Origin: Hibiscus mutabilis
Taxonomy: Eukaryota > Streptophyta > Magnoliopsida > Malvales > Malvaceae
Length of the DNA stretch: 64,000 nucleotides
Direction: 5' to 3'
NCBI GenBank assembly: GCA_019671005.1
Contig: CM033725.1
Coordinates: 34,742,678-34,806,677 of the forward strand
Part shown: in pieces, positions 33,657-43,329 of the stretch
How positions within the stretch are numbered: the stretch's first letter is position 1
Layout: the number at the start of each line of letters is the position of its first letter
Position numbers and translations under genes: made by a program
Notes under the pieces: model-generated
Told to the model about the DNA's origin: nothing
Databases searched by the model: none
What the model saw: the letters and a program-made list of their open reading frames with translations, nothing else

Positions 33657-35129
33657 TCACCAGGTAGTATGGTACAACATGTACTGTCTGAGCCGCTTGG
33701 TAGCCCAAACTAGAGCACAACACAGCTTCTGTACTGGCGGGTACCGTGTTTCGCAATCATTGAATTTCCTGCTTAGGTAATAGATGGCCTGCTCCTTTTT
33801 TCTTGACTCATCGTGTTGCCCCAGCACACATCCTATTGAATTCTCGAAGACTGTTAAGTAGAGAATTAGTGGTCGACCAGGCACTGGTGCGACTAAAATT
33901 GGAGCATTTGTCAGGTATTTTTTGATCTTTTCTAGGGCTTTTTGACATTCTTCATCCCACATGCCAGGATTATTCTTTCTAAGAAGTCTGAAGACCGGGT
34001 CGCATTGATTGGTTAATTGGGAAATGAAACGAGAGATATAATTCAGCCTCCCCAGGAAACCGTGAACTTCCTTTTGCGTGCGGGGTGGTGAAAGGTCCTG
34101 GATGGCTTTCACTTTATCGGGATCAATCTCGATCCTTCTTCTGCTTACTACGAACCCTAGGAGTTTTCCAGAAGTAACGGCGAAGGTACACTTGGCAGGA
34201 TTGAGCCTCAGTTGGTACTTCCGTAGTCTTTGGAATAGTTTTCTCAAGTTCTGTAGGTGCTCTTCCTCTGTTCGAGACTTGGCAATCATATCCTCCACGT
34301 ATACTTCTATTTCTTTGTGCATCATGTCATGGAAAAGAGTCACCATTGCTCTTTGGTACGTTGCCCCTGCGTTCTTTAGCCCAAACGGCATCACTTGATA
34401 GCAAAAAGTGCCCCACATGGTTACGAATGTGGTTTTCTCCATGTCGTTAGGATCCATCTTTATCTGGTTGTACCCTGAGAAGCCGTCCATGAAGGAAAAC
34501 CATGAATGTCCTGCAGTGTTGTCAACCAGCGTGTCAATATGTGGCAAAGGGAAGTTGTCTTTTGGGCTAGCTCGATTTAGATCCCTATAATCTACACACA
34601 TACGAACTTTCTCGTCTTTCTTCGGTACTGGTACAATGTTTGCAACCCACTCGGGGTATTTGGCTACCTCCAAGAATCCAACATCAAATTGCTTTTTCAC
34701 TTCTTCTCGGATTTTTAACAACATCTCTGGCCTCATTCTCCGAAGTTTTTGCTGTACTGGTTTGCACTCCGATTTTGTTGGCAATTTGTGCACCACTATG
34801 TCGGTGTTCAATCCCGGCATATCTTGATAAGTCCAGGCGAAGACATCCTTGAATTCCTGAAGCAGGGCTATCAGTTCATGCTTGGTTTTTGAGGAAATAG
34901 TCGTTCCTATTTTTATTTCTTTTCTCGCTTCTTCAGTCCCCAAGTTGACAATTTCTGTTTCTTCTTGGTGGGGCATAATCTGCCTTTCTTCGTCGTCCAC
35001 CATTTGCTTTAACTCTTTTGGGACCTCAATTTCTATTTCATCATATCCTCCCTCAATTTCCTCTGAGACCTCAAGGCATTTGAAATTTACTCCAGGATTG
35101 GATCCGGTATCATTCATATCGTCAATCAT
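33657..35129 (-). CDS. Reverse transcriptase-RNase H of element A (catalytic motif YVED)
   Basis: 490 codons open. It begins MIDDMNDTGSNPGVNF; RT fingers at about 125-190 (VQQKLRRMRP, VRMCVDYRDLNRASPKDNFP); motif A FMDGFSGYNQIKM near 214; MPFGLKNAGATYQRAM near 250; the catalytic box at about 279-282 is YVED instead of YVDD, with codon GAG; connection GRLNYISRFISQLTNQCDP; then the native RNase H (LYLTVFENSIGCVLGQHD, AIYYLSRKFNDCE) to TTW, where a lost T (TTG to TG; element B keeps TTG) breaks the frame. Spacing from the gag-protease stop is about 207 bp with an acceptor-like TTTAATGCAG just before the start, so an intron as in Ogre is possible. The enzyme is probably inactive. Confidence 0.9.
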   Translation of the reverse strand: MIDDMNDTGSNPGVNFKCLEVSEEIEGGYDEIEIEVPKELKQMVDDEERQIMPHQEETEIVNLGTEEARKEIKIGTTISSKTKHELIALLQEFKDVFAWTYQDMPGLNTDIVVHKLPTKSECKPVQQKLRRMRPEMLLKIREEVKKQFDVGFLEVAKYPEWVANIVPVPKKDEKVRMCVDYRDLNRASPKDNFPLPHIDTLVDNTAGHSWFSFMDGFSGYNQIKMDPNDMEKTTFVTMWGTFCYQVMPFGLKNAGATYQRAMVTLFHDMMHKEIEVYVEDMIAKSRTEEEHLQNLRKLFQRLRKYQLRLNPAKCTFAVTSGKLLGFVVSRRRIEIDPDKVKAIQDLSPPRTQKEVHGFLGRLNYISRFISQLTNQCDPVFRLLRKNNPGMWDEECQKALEKIKKYLTNAPILVAPVPGRPLILYLTVFENSIGCVLGQHDESRKKEQAIYYLSRKFNDCETRYPPVQKLCCALVWATKRLRQYMLYHTTW

Positions 35130-35336
35130 GAGCGACCTGCATTAAATGAGAATGAATTGTATTGGGAAAGAGACGGCTTTACATGAAGGGAATGAATATG
35201 AAGAATGCATGAATGAGACTTTGGTCATTTTTAAGAAAGTGGGGATATTTTCATTTCAATCAAAAAGTTAACATAGGTGCCCCATACAAGAGATCCTCAT
35301 TGTCTATGGGCAAAAACAAAAGGTTGATTCGGAGCA

Positions 35337-38300
35337 TTACTCTGATCTATTCCTAAAAACTACAGGTAGATCAATGCAGCTCCAGTTATCGAGTGTCTCC
35401 CCGGGATGGCAAGGGCGGATGTTGGTCAACATTTTGCTACCTCGGTCCTTTTCAGCTATCATGTTGATGTACATCCCTTCAAATGATTTACTGAATATTT
35501 CCTCCTGGTTAAGTTCATCATTTTTCTTCATTGCCTCTTCAATATCTTGACCTGGCTGGTAGATCCCTCCGGAGATGAAAGTGGTTTTCAAATTAGGAAA
35601 GGACATTGACCTCCACGGAATGTCCTCTCCCTTAAATCTGGCTTTTCTTTGCTCCTCCTTTCTCTTATATTCCTCTTTCTTCTGTTGGACACTTGGTTGG
35701 TAACCCAGCCCGAAACGATCCTTCTTGGTCATCATATTCTGGGGTCTCAGGTTTCCTTGTAATTTTTTCCCCAGCCCTTTTCCTATTTTGGCTCCTCGGC
35801 CCAGAGTTTCTGCGACGGTCATCTTGGTACAATTAGATATCCTGGGGTAAGGGATCCGACTTCCTTCTGAAAGGAATGTGGCATTTACTAGTTCTAATGC
35901 TCGGAACGAGCATTCTGCAGCATCTTCATCATTTTGAATGTAGGGGGTGTCTGATGTCACGGAAGCAACAAATTCATGCTCTGCTTCTACGGTGACCAAT
36001 TTGCCTTCAACTACAAATTTTAATTTCTGATGCAATGATGATGGGACAACTCCTGCGGAGTGGATCCAAGGTCTTCCCAATAAGCAGCTGTAAGATGGTT
36101 TTATGTCCATCACCACAAAATCGATCACATATTCAGTTGGTCCGATCAATAGGGGCACCTCAATTTTTCCCATTGTTCCTTTTTGCGTACCATCAAAGGC
36201 TCTTACCGAGTTGTAGCAAGGCTTTAGGTACGAACCATCTATTGGCAATTTTTGCAGGGTTACCATAGGCAAGACATTCAATGCTGACCCGTTGTCGATC
36301 AGTACGCCTGGTAATACATACCCTTTGCAGTGGGTAGTGATGTTAAGGGCTTTAGTGGACCCCATTCCTCCTTCCGGGATCTCGTCATCACTGAACGTGA
36401 TATGATTATAGGCAGTAATATGCCCCACTATCATGTTCAGGTTTGTTACAGAAATGTCCTGGGGCACAAAAGTTTGATTCAGTACTTTCAATAGCGTCTC
36501 CCGATGCTTCTCTGAACTCAAGAGCAATTCCAGCACTGTGATCCTGGCCGGTTGTTTCCGTAGTTGTTCCACTACGCTGTACTCGCTATGTCTCAAGAAC
36601 TTTAGAAATTCTTTGGCCTGGGCCTCAGTTACCGGTTCATTTATCTTTTGGGGAGGTTCTTCTCCAAATATCTGCGTGGGGCTAACTGCTGTACTCTTCC
36701 CCCTATCTTTTTCAGCTGCTCTCAAAGCCTCGGAGGAATAACATCGGCCGCTCCTTGTGAAATGGCCTGCTTCACCAACGTTCACATTGTTCTGGCTTTG
36801 TTGGTTTTCCAGCGTAGACTCTTTTACCTGTTCGTGTTCTGATTTTTCTGGCATGGTCACATTCGCGGCATAATTCCAGGGAATTTGTCGCATGTCTTTG
36901 AATGGGAATGGAGATGGTGCTGAAATGACGATCTTGGGATTTATCTTGCTGGTTTCTCCTTGGGAGACACCTGCATTCCCTATCCTGGGAGAGATGATAA
37001 AAGGTCTATCCTTCCCGTATCTAGTTTTAGGGCTATCTGTCATGTGCACGTCTGATCCCTTCCCCATGGGTTCCTCAAAGAATTCAATTTGTTTTTCATC
37101 CATCAACTTCTGCACCAATTTTTTGAACTCATCACATTCTTGGATATCGTGCCCTTCAGTCTGATGGAATTCGCAATATTTTCCACATTCCTTTTGCCTT
37201 ATTATCATGCCTTTATTGATTATACGAGCCATGCATAACTGTTGAAATACCCACCGTAAAGGAGACTTGATTTCTGACACGTCGTCCTTTATCCTCCTGG
37301 TAAAGCATTCTTCTATGACGTTTACCCCTCTGTTCCCATAATTAGGTAGCGGGTTGTTGGCTACGCTAGGCTCTTCAAACTTCAATATCCCGGAATTGAT
37401 TAAGTTCTGCACAAGCTTTTTGAAGGCAAGGCAGTTCTCAGTGGGATGTCCAGGGGTACCGCCGTGATAGTCGCAATGTGCGCTTGGATTGTACCAAGGC
37501 GGGAAGGGTGGATTGACAGGATTAACGATGTATGGTCGGACCAAGTCTGCTTCATACAATTGGGAATAAAGCTCTGAGTATGAAACAAGTAGGGGAGTGA
37601 AAGTTCTTCTCTCTTTATCTTTTCTGGTGACCCTCTCATCTCTTTGATTCGAATTTTGTGTTTTTCCCACAGGTGCTTGTGGCTGTGAGACTGTGAAGTT
37701 CTTCGGGGCGGTATAGGTGCTGGTGGTATTTACTTCACTTCTCTTGTTGTACTTTCGAGACCCTTCTCCACCATCAATTCTGCCGCTCTTGATTGCCAGT
37801 TCGAGAGATTCCTCAGTCCTGATTAAGTCAGCGAAACACTGTGTTGTGTTATTAATGAGGCGGTCGAAGAGTGCCCCTTTCAGAGTGTTGACAAATAATG
37901 GCGTGATTTCATGCTCCGGGATAGGTGGCTGGATTTGGGCGGCCACTTCTCTCCACCTTTGGGCATATTGTCGCAAGCTTTCATTGGACTTCTGCCCCAT
38001 ATTTTCTAGCATAATTCTGCTAGGGATCATGTCTGTTACATGTTTGTATTGCTCGGAAAATGCTTTAGACAAATCTTTCCATGTCTTGACATTCGCTTTG
38101 CTTAACTGAGTATACCAACGTAACGCCGCTCCAGTTAGACTATCCTGGAAACAGTGGATCAGCAGTTTTTCATCTTTATGGTAAGCCGCCATTTTTCTGC
38201 AATACATCGTTATGTGTGCAGAAGGACATGTGGTCCCGTCATATTTATCGAATTCTGGTGTTTTGAATTTTGGCGGCAAGACAAGATCAGACACCAAACT

Positions 38301-38636
38301 TAGGTCACTAGCGTCGTTTCCTGATTCTTCATTTGATTGTAACGCTTTAAATTTTTCTTCCATGAGGCGAAATCTTTCTTCCCACTTTCTTTCTACCTCA
38401 TTCCGGATCTTTTCGACCATATTCAGGTCTGGCACTTCTTCTTCATAAAGTGCTTCAGTATCAAGGGGTTGAGTCTCAGGTGCCCCTACTTGAAAGCTGG
38501 AAGACATTCTTGTAGGGTCAATATACACCTTCCTGGCCTGGTTTGGTGCAGTTGGTTGAACCTTGTAGTGAGCCGGGGTACCTTCTGGCTCTGGGATATT
38601 TTCTCCTTCTATTCGTTTTCCAAGACTTTTTGCCAA
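35337..38636 (-). CDS. Gag-protease of element A with a G-patch-like segment, 1099 codons open
   Basis: Structural polyprotein. Capsid domain at about 145-285 (CFQDSLTGAALRWYTQL, ESLRQYAQRWREVAAQI); two Cys-His boxes (CDYHGGTPGHPTENC near 389 and CEFHQTEGHDIQEC near 488); aspartic protease near 779 (VLIDNGSALNVLP, then LLGRPWIH); G-patch-like segment at about 935-978 (GRGAKIGKGLGKKLQG, GLGY); end at DLPVVFRNRSE. The first codon of the open frame is TTG after a TAA; the first ATG inside is at 38507. The true gag start is probably the ATG at 38769 (MEERIISLERGQRELETRLE), whose frame is broken before 38636, so the N-terminus is damaged. It is the longest open frame in the window. Confidence 0.9.
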   Translation of the reverse strand: MAKSLGKRIEGENIPEPEGTPAHYKVQPTAPNQARKVYIDPTRMSSSFQVGAPETQPLDTEALYEEEVPDLNMVEKIRNEVERKWEERFRLMEEKFKALQSNEESGNDASDLSLVSDLVLPPKFKTPEFDKYDGTTCPSAHITMYCRKMAAYHKDEKLLIHCFQDSLTGAALRWYTQLSKANVKTWKDLSKAFSEQYKHVTDMIPSRIMLENMGQKSNESLRQYAQRWREVAAQIQPPIPEHEITPLFVNTLKGALFDRLINNTTQCFADLIRTEESLELAIKSGRIDGGEGSRKYNKRSEVNTTSTYTAPKNFTVSQPQAPVGKTQNSNQRDERVTRKDKERRTFTPLLVSYSELYSQLYEADLVRPYIVNPVNPPFPPWYNPSAHCDYHGGTPGHPTENCLAFKKLVQNLINSGILKFEEPSVANNPLPNYGNRGVNVIEECFTRRIKDDVSEIKSPLRWVFQQLCMARIINKGMIIRQKECGKYCEFHQTEGHDIQECDEFKKLVQKLMDEKQIEFFEEPMGKGSDVHMTDSPKTRYGKDRPFIISPRIGNAGVSQGETSKINPKIVISAPSPFPFKDMRQIPWNYAANVTMPEKSEHEQVKESTLENQQSQNNVNVGEAGHFTRSGRCYSSEALRAAEKDRGKSTAVSPTQIFGEEPPQKINEPVTEAQAKEFLKFLRHSEYSVVEQLRKQPARITVLELLLSSEKHRETLLKVLNQTFVPQDISVTNLNMIVGHITAYNHITFSDDEIPEGGMGSTKALNITTHCKGYVLPGVLIDNGSALNVLPMVTLQKLPIDGSYLKPCYNSVRAFDGTQKGTMGKIEVPLLIGPTEYVIDFVVMDIKPSYSCLLGRPWIHSAGVVPSSLHQKLKFVVEGKLVTVEAEHEFVASVTSDTPYIQNDEDAAECSFRALELVNATFLSEGSRIPYPRISNCTKMTVAETLGRGAKIGKGLGKKLQGNLRPQNMMTKKDRFGLGYQPSVQQKKEEYKRKEEQRKARFKGEDIPWRSMSFPNLKTTFISGGIYQPGQDIEEAMKKNDELNQEEIFSKSFEGMYINMIAEKDRGSKMLTNIRPCHPGETLDNWSCIDLPVVFRNRSE

Positions 38637-39022
38637 AGAATGCCGTTATGTCGATACTATTGATGTTTGTGATCGTGCAATCTGATCACTAAGGCTTCTC
38701 TCGGGCCTCTTCAAGCCTTGTCTCAAGCTCTCTCTGCCCTCTTTCTAGACTGATTATTCTTTCTTCCATGAGCTTTCTTTGTAGCCGGGTAAAGTATAGG
38801 TGATGAATGATTGCGGGTTAACACTACATAGAATGCCACAATATTCATATTATTAATATGGTTGCAAAAAGAAATAAATGCATGTACAAAGATACAAATG
38901 TTATGATGCAAATGCAAAAATGCATGCAGACAAGGTACTCGATTCACTGGTAATCACCCTTTTGAATTACTTCCACGGGAATTAAAGGGTCTTGATTACA
39001 ACAAAATTCGTGTTACAAAGTA
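38637..39022 (-). pseudogene. Gag N-terminus remnant and 5' region of element A up to the gap
   Basis: Minus-strand ATG at 38769 starts MEERIISLERGQRELETRLE, a coiled-coil-like head typical of Tat gag; it hits a stop after REKP and a second stop precedes the long frame. From 38790 to 39022 is non-coding leader, matching element B 48400-48636. Confidence 0.6.
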
Positions 39023-39122
39023 NNNNNNNNNNNNNNNNNNNNNNNNNNNNNNNNNNNNNNNNNNNNNNNNNNNNNNNNNNNNNNNNNNNNNNNNNNNNNN
39101 NNNNNNNNNNNNNNNNNNNNNN
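39023..39122. other. Assembly gap of exactly 100 N
   Basis: A conventional unknown-size scaffold gap. Both adjoining contigs end inside copies of the same retrotransposon family, so the real distance is unknown and probably several kilobases. Confidence 0.99.
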
Positions 39123-39344
39123 ATTATATTAATTAATACACTATTCAAAGATAATGCACGTATAATCATATGTATAATTAATATGACATCTACATACGCT
39201 TATACCCTAGATACATACGTGACATACATACAACCCTAATACGCATATACATAGCTTATACATGCACACACCTTATATTAGTAACATTTATATAATAAAT
39301 ATACATGCAATATTAATATATTTAAGTAAAAATGAGTGATTATA
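39123..39344 (-). repeat. Partial 3' LTR of element B
   Basis: Matches the last 222 bases or so of the 51626-54397 LTR. It ends GAGTGATTATA, with the terminal CA changed to TA, followed by the polypurine tract region. Confidence 0.85.
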
Positions 39345-39419
39345 GTTGTTCTCTTTGCTTGTTCTCATGAAATGGGAAACAAAGCAAAGATTCATAAGCA
39401 CTCATTTTATCGATTTCTC

Positions 39420-40435
39420 GCTTGTAGCCTCGAAAAACGAATTCTTTTGACATTTCCGCTCTTCCTTGGTCAATCTTCGTGCTCGTAAGTTCTTCCTATA
39501 TAGAACTTCGTCACCTTCCGATCTTTGAGCTACAGTGCTCTTTCGACATTGAACCCTTCGCTCTGATTTTTTATCTTCCCTTTCGCTTGTAGCTTTGAAA
39601 ACGAATTCTTTTGACATTTCCGCTCTTCCTTGGCTGAATCTTCGTGCTCGTAAGTTCTTCCTATATAGAACTTCGTCACCTTCCGATCTTGGAGCTACTG
39701 TGCTCTTTTCGACATTGAACCCTTCGCTCTGATTTTTATCGACTTCCCGCTTGTAGCTTTGGAAAAACGAATTCTTTTGACATTTCCGCTTCTTCCTTGG
39801 CTGAATCTTCAGCTCGTAAGTTCTTCCTATATAGAACTTCGTCACCTTCCGATCTTTGAGCTACAGTGCTCTTTTCGACATTGAACCCTTCGCTCATTTT
39901 TGATTTTTATCAGACTTCCCCTGCTTGTAGCTTTGGAAAACGAATTCTTTTGGACATTTCCGCTTCTTCCTTGGCCGAACCCTTCGCTCTAAGACAAAGA
40001 TTTTTGAGTCTTTCCTATATAAGACTTTTTTTTTTGACACAACAGTTTCTATATAACCCTGTGTCATAGGTGAATTACTTTGACTGAGTTTTTCCTATAT
40101 AGAATCATGAAGTCTTCACCTTGGAGCCATCTTCCTCCTATATAGAACTTTTGGCGTCCCGAATCTTGAGCCACAGGTTCTTTTTCGACATTGTAACCCT
40201 TCACCCTAAGACAATGGAGCTGAGTCTTTCCTATATAAGACTCTTTGCCTTTGACATAGCAGATCTCCTATATAATCTTGCGTGTCATGGGTGAATTTCT
40301 TTGACCGGGAGTTCTTCCTATATAGAATCATGAAGTCTTCACCCTAGAGCTGTCAGTCCTTCCTATATAGAACTTTCAGCTTTCAAGCCTCGGAGAGGAG
40401 AGTTCTTCCTATATAGAACCTTTCTCCAGAGCTTG
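39420..40435 (-). repeat. 3' UTR tandem arrays of element B
   Basis: Homologous to 29785-30725 in element A. About four long units (starting near 39410, 39572, 39740 and 39905; the last is partial) and then shorter units with TTCCTATATAGAA cores. Copy number and spacing differ from A, showing independent array change or assembly noise. Confidence 0.85.
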
Positions 40436-41389
40436 AAAACATGTGCCTTTATGTAAAAACATTGTCTCCTCATTTGGGACTCACATCATGATGACCCTTG
40501 ATGTCTCTTTTGATCCGCAAATACCGAGATGAAAACAAAATGCTATGACAAATGAATGAATTGACATGCTCCTAATCCTAGTGATGTCCGACTATTCATG
40601 ATGCATGAGCTTCAATATCATGGGGGTTTGTTTTGGTCCTTTTGCCGCTTGCTTGCTTTCTCCTTTGTTACGGGCATCGATACCCTTTTTTCACCGCCAA
40701 GTTCAACCATCTCTTGATCTTTTTCAATTCTCGACTTGAATTTTAAAGTGCCCTTTCGGGTTTTCACTTTAGAGAGAGATTTTTTTTTCAAAAGAGGTGC
40801 CTTCTCGGGTTTTCACCCAGAGATTTCTTTTGTTATCTCAGATGCTTTTTTCTTGAATAGATAGGACATGTGCCATCGGTTATCCTATCAGGTTGTTTGA
40901 AGCTTCCCGCCTTCCCGATCGACAACCATTTAGGGAACTTAAAGGACGGAGTTAACTGCTTTTTCTTTGATTACCCGCAATTTTCAAGGTTAAATCATAG
41001 TAATGCTTCAAATCTCTTGTTTCATTATAAGCCTATGTTATCTTATCTGACTGAAATTGACAAGGAGGCTAGGAATGGATGCTCAAAACATGGTTTTATT
41101 AGGATTAAGGGCTTTGAGATATCTTAGAAAGAAAGGTATGATACGTATAAGTTAAATACAAGATCTCTCATTATCTTTGATATGAATGACACATGATCCC
41201 GTCAACTCGGTGTAGAATTTTGCCTCAAGCTTCCTCTTCATGATGCTCATGGGGATACTCTTTCTTCAGATATTTAACTTTTCAACTTACCCGAGCCGCC
41301 TTTTTGCGGGTTTTCAACTCGAGTCCTTCTTTTTGCTTCAAGACGCCCGGTTTCGGGTTTTCATCCCGAGCTCTCCATTTTTTTAGAGA

Positions 41390-42480
41390 TAGTATTTCTT
41401 GACGGCATCAGAATTTACGGGATTTTTCAGCTCCCCCACGTCCATTTCTGTTAGGATTAGGCTCCTCCCGAGAAGGCCTTCTTTACGACGATGGTCCTTC
41501 CCAATTGGGCATCCATTTTCCTCGAGAATCTTTCTCGATTGGGAGGATTCTCTTGAGTACCAGATCCCCTTCTTTGAATTCTCTTGGGCGCACCTTTTGT
41601 TGTAAGCCTGAACCATCCGCTTTTGGTACATCCGACCATGACAAATGGCTTTTAGTCTTTTTCACAATGAGATTTAGCTGGTCGATTCCGCCTCGCACCC
41701 ATTCAGCTTCTTCCAGTTTTACTGTTTAAGACTCTGAGGGACGGAATCTCTACCTCAATTGGGAGTATTGCTTCGTACCATACACCAAGGAGTAGGGTGT
41801 TGCCCTGCTGATGTGCGAATGGACGCCCTATAGGCGAAAAGGGCTAAAGGTAACTTCTCATGCCAATCCTTGTAGGTATCCGTAGTTTTCGCTATGATCT
41901 TCTTTTTTATATTTTTGTTTGCCGCTTCCATCGCTTCCATTCATTTTAGGATGATAGATCGTGGGAATTATGGTGTGTTATTTTGAATTGAGTGCACACG
42001 CCCTTTATCATTTTGTTGTTCATATTGGAAGCATTATCGGTGATGATCCTCTCTCGCAATCCGTGACGACAAATAATTTCCTTCTTTAAGAACTTACAAA
42101 CTGTAGTCCCCGTGATATTGGCGTAAGACGCTGCCTCTACCCATTTGGTGAAGTAGTCTATGGTGACCAAAATGAAACGGTGCCCATTGAGGCCTTCGGA
42201 TGGATCTCGCCCCGATAACGCCCATGCCCCATGCCGCGAAAGGCCACGGAGAATTCATGGTGTGTAGAGGCGATGGGGTGCATGAATTTTGTCAAGATAA
42301 ATTTGACATTTGTGGCATTTCTCGCGTAATCGATGCAATCCCCTCCATGGTCAACCAGAAATAACCGTGATCTCATAATTTTCCGAGCTATAGACAGCCC
42401 ACATGCATGCTCCCACAGATCCCGTCATGTACTTCGCTAAGATTTCCTTTGCCTCCCGGGCATCCACACATCTTAGCAAT
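41390..42480 (-). pseudogene. Integrase of element B, multiply frameshifted
   Basis: Recognisable blocks in different frames: TIDYFTKWVEAASYANITGT, IITDNASNMNNKMIKGVCTQ, ANKNIKKKIIAKTTDTYKDW, and MYQKRMVQAYNKRC with KWMPNWEGP at the C-terminal end. The zinc-binding head lies near 42290-42460. At least six indels relative to element A break it. Confidence 0.8.
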
Positions 42481-42599
42481 GTTTGATCATGACTTTTCCT
42501 ATACAGATCTCCCCATCTAGGACATATTTCGTTGCCATTTTTTCGAGCGCTTTTCTGTCATTGTCGCTTGCCCCCTTTCGATACTTTTGAAGCTTGACA

Positions 42600-43260
42600 T
42601 ATTGTAGGATATCATAGTACCATGGATTCCGTCAATCTCTTCCTGCATATTACAACAATGAGCAGGCTTTTCAAACGTCTCGATCTCAATGGGTCTCATT
42701 TCGCCTGTGTGTTTGTTTTAAACATGGATGCCAAGGTTGCCAATGATCCGCCATCCGATTTTCTTCTCGGGGCAGGTAATTGAAGTTGACCTTTTCGAAC
42801 TCTTTGACGAGCTCTGATTAATTTGTGATATTTGACCAACTTCGGTCTCGGTTTCCCACTCCCCGCAAGAATTGGTAAATGACTAGGACGAATCTCCAAC
42901 ACAAGTTCCTTAACCTTTCTTTCGATGGCTGAGTTCAGTCCCATGATGCAAGCTTCAGATTCAGCTATATTGTTTGTGCAGAAGAATTCCAATCTGCTGG
43001 TGAAAGGATAATATACGCCTCGTGTGAGATTAGCACGCCCCTATCCCATGTCCGAGGGCGTTGGAGGCTCCACAAAGTAAAGTTTCCATGACACATCATC
43101 CAAATCTCTTCTTCGGTTGTAATGCACATCAAGTCTTCGTCTGGGAAACTAAAGTTCAATGCCTCATAGTCATCGAAGCACGACTTGCCAGAAATCTGCT
43201 ACGGCACTCCCTTTACGGCTTTTTGATTGACATATACGATGTCGAATTCGATAAGAGCAT
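42600..43260 (-). pseudogene. Second RNase H of element B, frameshifted
   Basis: Homologous to 32935-33585. Pieces such as FSFPDEDLMCITTEEE, FFCTNNIAESEACIMGLNSA (family AEYEA) and LATLASMFKTNT are in different frames. Confidence 0.8.
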
Positions 43261-43329
43261 CCGCCATCGAGCCATCCTTCCCGTTAGTGCTGGCGCTCCA
43301 TTAGGAACTTTAATGGGTCTAGCTTGGAT

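Larger units (their letters stand above)
26914..39022 (-). mobile_element. Tat/Ogre-type Ty3-Gypsy element A, 5' part lost at the assembly gap
   Basis: Minus-strand element read from its 3' LTR (26914-29721) through PPT, 3' UTR arrays, integrase, second RNase H, RT and gag-protease, ending at the N gap within the region just upstream of gag. It is the better preserved of two copies. The second RNase H between RT-RNase H and integrase is the accepted hallmark of the Tat lineage. The left flank is CTTCC (26909-26913). The missing part, judged from element B, is about 3 kb of ORF1/5' UTR plus a 2.8-kb LTR. Confidence 0.92.

Noticed and set aside
34078..35145. Plus-strand frames over the RT gene
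   Set aside because: Antisense shadows of the minus-strand RT; no independent protein features.
29785..40435. CRISPR-like regularly spaced repeats
   Set aside because: The spaced TTCCTATATAGAA cores have related, not unique, spacers and lie in a eukaryotic retrotransposon 3' UTR.
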